A stretch of 64,000 nt of DNA, taken from positions 124,001 to 188,000 of the forward strand of contig JADJQU010000001.1 of assembly GCA_016712565.1 (NCBI GenBank), in the 5' to 3' direction. Shown here in pieces: positions 58,820-64,000 of the stretch; within the stretch, counting starts at the first letter, position 1; each line of letters opens with the position of its first letter. The notes below the pieces were generated by a model. The model did no database searches. It was given only the letters and a program-made list of their open reading frames with translations, and was not told the origin of the DNA. The DNA comes from Planctomycetota bacterium. Lineage in GTDB: Bacteria; Planctomycetota; UBA1135; GCA-002686595. The position numbers and the translations under genes were made by a program.

Positions 58820-61666
58820 ATGCGCTTGTTCCGGATCGCCGCGGCGTTGTGCGCCGTCAGCTCGTTCGTTGTCGCCACCCACGCCGCCGCCCCGACCCAG
58901 GAGTCCCTCGCGCCGGTGGTCGAGGGGGCCGCGCGGGGGCTCGCCAACGTCTCGGTGCTGTTCAAGACCGAGGGCGGGAAGCTCGTGCGCGTGGAGCGCG
59001 CGGCCTCGGGATTCGTGGTGGACGCCGCGCGCGGGCTCCTGCTCACCCATGAGCACCTGGTGAAGGAGATCGAGCCGGGTGGCGGCGCTCCGGGCGGTGA
59101 ATTCTGGCTGCAGGTGGACCTGGAGGGCGGCCGCTCCTGCGGCGCGAAGCTCCTGGCCCGCGACGAGCGCCTCGATCTGGCGCTCCTGGAGTTGGACCTG
59201 GAGCAGGCGGGCGCGCTCACGGCGCTGGTCCTGGCCTCGGGGCCGGAGCCCGCGCCGGGCACGCCGGTCGTCGTGGTGAGCCGGCCGGCGGGCAACCAGT
59301 CGTTCGCCCTGGCGGGGGTGGTCTCTGCGCCCTGCGGCCCCGTGACCCTCCGTCAGGCGACCCTGGAGCCGGGGTCGGTGCTCGTCTCGGACGTGCCCGC
59401 GCTGGAGGAGTTGGACGGCGGGCCGGTGGTGGACCGGGACGGCGTTGCCCTGGGCATCCTGAACAACGCGCAGCGCGCCCGGTTCGACCCCAAGGCCGAT
59501 GAGAACAAGTACCGGAACCCCATCGACTACTCGGTCGTGGTGCGCGCCTCGGCCATCCGCCAGGCCTTCCCGACACAACTGGGCTCGCTCGCCGGCGGGC
59601 CGGCAGGCCGGGGCGATTCGTCCGCGGCATCGGGCGCCGGGGGAATTTCGGACGCGCTGGTCGACGCCACCCGCGCCGTGGTCGGCGTGTGGGCCGGAGC
59701 GGCGGAGGCCCGCCCCCGCGCCAGCGCGCCGGGGGATCCCCACGCCGAGGAGCCCGGCAAGGGACTGGGCTCGGGGGTGGTCATTGATCCGGCGGGGCTC
59801 GTGCTCACGAGCCTGGAGACCGTGCGCGACGCGGGCACGCTGACGATCACGCTCCAGGATGGGAAGAGCCACGGCGCCAGGCTGCTGAAGGCCCTGCCCG
59901 CCAGTCGCATCGCCCTCTTGCTGGCCGAGCTGCCCGCGGGGACACGCCTGCCATTCGTGGAACTGGGCAGCTCCGCGGCGATCCTGCCCGGCGAGGACGT
60001 GGCCGCGGTCGGCAACCCCTTCGGCCACGCGCCCCAGGTCAGCAGAGGCGTGCTCGCCGCGGTCGAGAAGTCCAAGCGCCTGCGCATCGCCGCCTGGGTC
60101 CACGGGGCCCACAAGGGTGGAGCTCTGCTGGATGCCACGGGCCGCCTGATCGGCATCCCCGTGGCCGACGCCTTCGAGGACGAGGAACAGCAGCGCGGCG
60201 AGAGCTACCTCGGCGTGGCCCAGCCCATGGACTCGCTGCGCGAAGCCCTGGCGGAGGAGTTCGCGGCCCACGCCACGCTGCCCGGCCTGAAGGCCCCGAT
60301 CGCGGAGGACCCGGCCCTCGCGGCTCGCCGTCGGAACAAGGTGACGGCGGTGGTGGAGGCCACGCGGGAGTCGCTGCTCAACGTGGAGATCAAGGCCGAG
60401 GCGCCCAAGGGCGGGGCCTTCGATCCCTTCGCCACCGCGGGCCGGCTGCAACTCCTGGGGCAGGGCTCGGGCGTGGTGATCGACGACAGCGGGCTCGCCA
60501 TCACCAACTGGCACGTGGTGCGGCCGACGCTCGCCCTGGACGGTTCCCAGCGCACGGACCACGCCGTGGAGGTCACCCTGGCCACGGGCAAGCGATTCAC
60601 GGCGCGCGTGCTCGCCACTTCCCGCGACGACGATCTGGCGCTGATCCAGCTGGAACTTCCCGAGGGCCTGCGGCTGAAGGCGGTGAGCCTGGGCGCCTCC
60701 GTGCCCCTGCGGCGGGGGGACCCGGTGGTGGCCATCGGCAATCCCTACGGCCGCGCCAACACGGTGACCGTGGGGATCGTCGCGGCCAAGGACCAGGACG
60801 TGCAGATCGCGGGCAGGCTGCACACCTACGAGAACATGCTGCAGACCGACGCGGCCATCAATCCGGGCAACTCCGGGGGCGCCATGCTCGATCTGGAGGG
60901 GCGCCTCGTGGGCATCAACAGCGCGGGGCGTTCGGGCGCGGGCCTGGCGATTCCGGTGGAGCGCGTGCGCGCGGTCTTCGGTCAGAAGCTGCTCTCGGCC
61001 ATGGGGCCGTTCCTGGGGATGACGCTCGAGGATTCGGCCGACGGCCTCGTGGTCCGAGAAGTCGACCTGCACGGCCCGGCGGCGGCCGCGGGCGTCCAGG
61101 CGGGCGACCTGGCGCGCGCCCTCGACGGCCGCACGGTGGCGAGCACCGTCGAATGGGGGAATGCTCTGCAGGCTCGCGGTGCCGAGCCGACCCTGACGCT
61201 GCGCCTCGAGCGGGGGGGCCGGACCGTCACGGCGACGATCGCGCCGCTGCGCCACGCGGTGTGGCGGATCTTCCGCCAGACCGGCGTGCAGGTGGCCGAG
61301 GTGGACTACGCCGCCGAAGCGGAGCTCGTGCGCGAGGCCTCGACCCTGCTGCACCGGACCTACACGGGACTGGCCGACGGCGCGCCCAGTCGCCTGATGG
61401 CCGGGGCGCTGCGGGTCACGCGATTCGTGCCCCTGGGTGAGCACGATCCGGGCCTCCGGCCCGGGGACCTGCTGCTCGGGGCAAACCAGGTGGCGCGCAC
61501 CGTGGACGGCGAACTGGTCAAGCTCGTGCGCTTCGAGAGCCTCGAGCACCTGCGGGACCTGCTCGATGCCGTGGCGACCCAGGAGGGCAGTCCCCTGGAT
61601 TGCCACGTGCTGCGCGACGGCCAGGTGATCGCCGCCCGGCTCCTGGTGCGGCGCGTGCGGCAGTGA
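58820..61666 (+). CDS. Secreted trypsin-like protease with three tandem modules (two degenerate) and PDZ-like domains
   Basis: This 948 aa protein has a signal peptide (1-23). Module 1 (about 30-250) keeps a His (LLLTHEHLV) and Asp (ERLDLALLELD) but has DGGPVVDRDG instead of GNSGG. Module 2 (about 275-480) has lost His (VLTSLETVRD) and Ser (GAHKGGALLDATG). Module 3 (about 505-720) is complete: ITNWHVVR (His565), DDDLALIQLELP (Asp about 605) and NPGNSGGAML (Ser685). PDZ-like regions follow (about 725-810 and 860-945). This is HtrA-like in chemistry, but the triple layout is unusual. The dead modules may bind substrate or regulate the active one. Confidence 0.82.
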   Translation: MRLFRIAAALCAVSSFVVATHAAAPTQESLAPVVEGAARGLANVSVLFKTEGGKLVRVERAASGFVVDAARGLLLTHEHLVKEIEPGGGAPGGEFWLQVDLEGGRSCGAKLLARDERLDLALLELDLEQAGALTALVLASGPEPAPGTPVVVVSRPAGNQSFALAGVVSAPCGPVTLRQATLEPGSVLVSDVPALEELDGGPVVDRDGVALGILNNAQRARFDPKADENKYRNPIDYSVVVRASAIRQAFPTQLGSLAGGPAGRGDSSAASGAGGISDALVDATRAVVGVWAGAAEARPRASAPGDPHAEEPGKGLGSGVVIDPAGLVLTSLETVRDAGTLTITLQDGKSHGARLLKALPASRIALLLAELPAGTRLPFVELGSSAAILPGEDVAAVGNPFGHAPQVSRGVLAAVEKSKRLRIAAWVHGAHKGGALLDATGRLIGIPVADAFEDEEQQRGESYLGVAQPMDSLREALAEEFAAHATLPGLKAPIAEDPALAARRRNKVTAVVEATRESLLNVEIKAEAPKGGAFDPFATAGRLQLLGQGSGVVIDDSGLAITNWHVVRPTLALDGSQRTDHAVEVTLATGKRFTARVLATSRDDDLALIQLELPEGLRLKAVSLGASVPLRRGDPVVAIGNPYGRANTVTVGIVAAKDQDVQIAGRLHTYENMLQTDAAINPGNSGGAMLDLEGRLVGINSAGRSGAGLAIPVERVRAVFGQKLLSAMGPFLGMTLEDSADGLVVREVDLHGPAAAAGVQAGDLARALDGRTVASTVEWGNALQARGAEPTLTLRLERGGRTVTATIAPLRHAVWRIFRQTGVQVAEVDYAAEAELVREASTLLHRTYTGLADGAPSRLMAGALRVTRFVPLGEHDPGLRPGDLLLGANQVARTVDGELVKLVRFESLEHLRDLLDAVATQEGSPLDCHVLRDGQVIAARLLVRRVRQ

Positions 61667-61711
61667 ATCTCCCGTCCCGGCGCCGAAGGTCCGCCGGTCG
61701 CCGCGGGCGTT

Positions 61712-64000
61712 TCAGGTGTTGAACTTCGTGGCGATCCGCACCACGCCCTCGTCGTTTTCCAGGGTCCACACGGCGTCCACCTCGCGTCCCTTCTTCAGGG
61801 GCTCCAGCGGATAGAAGACCACCATGCCGGGGGCCGAGCCGCGACGGTTCGAGCCGCCGTCCGCGATGTGCACCAGGCCCTCGACCGGTGTGTTGTTGAT
61901 CGTGACCTGGCAGCGGTAGGAGCTCTTGACCCCCGGCACGCCGCCCGTGCCGAAGTGGTGCAGCGAGAGCGGGTAGCCGATCACCTGCTTGTCTCCGTGG
62001 CCGTTCTGGGCCAGGAACGCGGCCACCTCGGGCCCCAGATCGGCCACTTTGACCTCCGTGGGGACGCTCTCCTTGAGCGCGTTGGGCCAGGCCTTCATGC
62101 CGCCCTTGCCCTCCGGCGGACGGCCGACGCCGCGGATGGCGTCGATCACCAGGAACGGGCCGTCGGCGTACAGGCCGATGGTGATCAGGCGCTCGTTGAT
62201 CAGGGCGTCGCGGTATCCGGGCCAGTGCATCCAGGCGTCGAACACGTCCTTGGGCTTGCCCGCATTCGTGGAGACCAGGGCCATCTGGGCGAACAGGTTG
62301 CCCAGGTGGGATCCGCCGCCCAGCGCGCCGTCCTCGCGCTGTTCCCCCAGCGCTCCGCGCTCGGCCGGGTTGGCCTTGAGGTACTCGATGTGCTCCTTGC
62401 AACGCGTGGAGTAGCTGGCGCTCCAGGTCACCGCGGTGGCGCCCTGGGCCAGGCGCGCCTTGTTGAAGGCCTCCAGCCATTTCTTGGCGTCCGGGCTCAC
62501 CGCCGAGAGCGGCTCGGCATTGTCGCGGATCGCCTTGAGCACCGGGCTCGCCTCGGTCCAGAAGTCCTTCCACTCCTTCTCCAGCTGGGCGATGGAAAGG
62601 CCGTTGTTGGCCGCGGTGAACTGCTTCTCCACGCCGACCACGTTGCCCGCGTCCTTCTGTCGGTCCAGGCTCAGGAGCAGTGCCGGATCGCGACGGATCA
62701 CGTAGTCGCAGAACGACCAGGACTTGATGCGCGCGTCGTCGGGGAACTTGTCGGCGGTGATCAAAGGCAGCAGCGCCGCCGACGTGCCCTCGGTGATCTT
62801 CCAGGCCGACTCCAGGGCCAGCTCGCGCCAGATGTCCATGTTGGGCGAGTACTTCTCGTAGTCTTCCGCCCCGGTGGTGGAGCGCATCATCTGCTGGCGA
62901 TCGACGATGAAGCGCCGGTTGTTGTTGAAGAACAGCCCGACGAACGTGTGGCCGATGCCCTCGCGCAGGGCGGCGCTGGAGAAATTGGAGCTCCACTGGG
63001 CCACCGAGCGCACCGAGGCGTCCAGGATGCCCTGCTCATTGTCCGCCGCGGCGATGGCGATGGCTTGTGCGCCGCCGGACAGGTTGCAGCCCGCCGATTG
63101 CTCCACCAGGAACTTCAAGTCCGCGGGCTTCATCAGATCCGCGTTGGCATTGAGCACCTGCACGTACGTCTGCTTGTCCTTGAAGTAGGCCCAATCCGTG
63201 AGCCAGCGCTTGGGATCGAGGGCGAAGCCCGTCTGGCCCTCGTAGGCCAGCGTCACCACGCGCAGGGCGCGTTCGGCGTTGACCGCGGCCTCCTTGAGCA
63301 GGTCCAGCTCGAAATCGCCGCGGATCGTGAAGTGCTCCGACTGCACCGTGGCGTACTTGACCTTGGCCTTCTCCAGGAACGGATGGGTCTCCGTGGCCGG
63401 CCGCTCCTCCACGGGGTAGGTCTTCTTCGATTCCTCGACCACCGCGTTTTCGAGCTTCTTCGAGCGCTCGTAGAGCGTCTGCTCCAGGTCCGTGCCCGAC
63501 AGTCCGGCCACGGGCTTGTGCTCCAGGGCCGTCTTGGCCGCCTCGTCGTCGGGCGTGTAGAAGATCACCTTCTCGAAGTGCCAGCGCGCCATGTCGGTGC
63601 GCCCGGCCTTCTCGTAGTCCTGGGCCATCTTCAAGTGCGCCTTGGCCAGCTTGTCGGCCGCGGCGAGCCACTCGTCCTGCAGGCGCTTGGCCGCCTTGGG
63701 ATCGGGCGTGTCCGTCTTCGGGTAGACGAACTTGGGATCCAGGGACCAGGAATTGCCGACGCGCAGGTAGCCCAGGGCCGCCCGGGCCTCCGGGTGGTCC
63801 GTCGTGTACTCGCTGAGCAGCATCAACCAGACGCGGCGCGCCACCTGGGGAAAACCGCTCTTGGCGGCCGCGGCCGCGTAGTGGTGCAGTTGGTCGGACT
63901 GCTTCTCGCGGAATTTCAGCTCCTCCGGGGACTGGGCCAGCCCGGTCGTGGACAGCGAAACGAGCGCCAGGAGGAGGGCGAGCAGGCACAAGAACTTGCG
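61712..64000 (-). CDS. Secreted protein with CAP (SCP/PR1-like) domain, 5' end cut
   Basis: The frame is open to the window edge. The last residues visible before the edge (RKFLCLLALLLALVSLSTTG, reading from 64000) are the body of a signal peptide, so only the first few codons are missing. An N-terminal helical region with TPR-like repeats (FPQVARRVWLMLLSEYTTDH, KMAQDYEKAGRTDMARWHFE) is followed by a gluzincin-like middle (RSVAQWSSNFSSAALREGIG; no HExxH). The C-terminal CAP domain (WLEAFNKARLAQGATAVTWS, CKEHIEYLKANPAERG, DAWMHWPGYRDALINERLIT) continues to the stop at 61712. CAP domains in bacteria are secreted and of mixed roles, from lipid binding to adhesion. Confidence 0.72.
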   Translation of the reverse strand, partial: RKFLCLLALLLALVSLSTTGLAQSPEELKFREKQSDQLHHYAAAAAKSGFPQVARRVWLMLLSEYTTDHPEARAALGYLRVGNSWSLDPKFVYPKTDTPDPKAAKRLQDEWLAAADKLAKAHLKMAQDYEKAGRTDMARWHFEKVIFYTPDDEAAKTALEHKPVAGLSGTDLEQTLYERSKKLENAVVEESKKTYPVEERPATETHPFLEKAKVKYATVQSEHFTIRGDFELDLLKEAAVNAERALRVVTLAYEGQTGFALDPKRWLTDWAYFKDKQTYVQVLNANADLMKPADLKFLVEQSAGCNLSGGAQAIAIAAADNEQGILDASVRSVAQWSSNFSSAALREGIGHTFVGLFFNNNRRFIVDRQQMMRSTTGAEDYEKYSPNMDIWRELALESAWKITEGTSAALLPLITADKFPDDARIKSWSFCDYVIRRDPALLLSLDRQKDAGNVVGVEKQFTAANNGLSIAQLEKEWKDFWTEASPVLKAIRDNAEPLSAVSPDAKKWLEAFNKARLAQGATAVTWSASYSTRCKEHIEYLKANPAERGALGEQREDGALGGGSHLGNLFAQMALVSTNAGKPKDVFDAWMHWPGYRDALINERLITIGLYADGPFLVIDAIRGVGRPPEGKGGMKAWPNALKESVPTEVKVADLGPEVAAFLAQNGHGDKQVIGYPLSLHHFGTGGVPGVKSSYRCQVTINNTPVEGLVHIADGGSNRRGSAPGMVVFYPLEPLKKGREVDAVWTLENDEGVVRIATKFNT

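Overview
The window looks like a chromosomal fragment of a high-GC member of the Planctomycetota, probably a contig from a metagenome or an unpolished assembly. The main pointers are a planctomycete-type cytochrome/DUF1549-DUF1553 gene followed by its DUF1501 partner (5633-10238), many secreted proteins that share a Cys-containing C-terminal module, giant Ser/Thr kinases, and many lipoproteins. No tRNA, rRNA, CRISPR array, transposase or phage gene was seen.

Layout. 1-5.6 kb: a cut-off molbindin gene, a LemA/TPM-domain set on the minus strand, a coupled rsmD-nagA pair, and a secreted beta-propeller protein. 5.6-13.5 kb: the DUF1549/DUF1501 pair, a LamG protein, a DUF1579 lipoprotein, and a frameshifted secreted protein. 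13.9-24.1 kb: a minus-strand cluster of a lipoprotein, a giant FG-GAP repeat lipoprotein and a trans-membrane Ser/Thr kinase with a C-terminal sulfatase-modifying-factor fold. Translation of the first two is coupled, and all three are interrupted by one-base frameshifts. 24.4-27.6 kb: a transglutaminase-hydrolase fusion and an unknown secreted protein. 27.7-33.5 kb: recN, a TMTC-like membrane protein, and two tandem secreted paralogues. 33.6-39.8 kb: an RsuA-type pseudouridine synthase followed by a tightly coupled run of two M16 peptidases, a sugar isomerase and a Gfo/Idh/MocA oxidoreductase. 40.1-44.4 kb: a lipoprotein, an acyltransferase-like membrane protein, a CBS protein, and a decayed stretch with a TfoX/Sxy remnant and a second gene fragment. 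44.5-48.3 kb: two divergent secreted proteins. 48.4-52 kb: an RluA-type synthase, a protoporphyrinogen-oxidase-like flavoprotein, and a cyclic 2,3-diphosphoglycerate synthase homologue. 52.2-64 kb: a lipoprotein, a PIG-L deacetylase, a second Ser/Thr kinase, a zinc-ribbon protein next to a triple-module trypsin-like protease, and a CAP-domain protein cut by the window edge.

How it fits together. Housekeeping genes (rsmD, recN, rsuA, rluA, the M16 pair) are intact. Accessory genes are dominated by cell-surface and signalling functions. At least five unrelated secreted proteins end in one conserved module, which may be an undescribed sorting or anchoring signal. The lipoprotein/FG-GAP/kinase cluster is the best candidate for an undescribed sensory system. 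At least nine one-base frameshifts are visible, most at short homopolymers and most between 12.6 and 26.5 kb. They look more like indel errors than decay, except around 43.2-44.4 kb. Several genes carry a -10-like TAnnnT element 6-8 bases before the start codon, which suggests leaderless transcripts.
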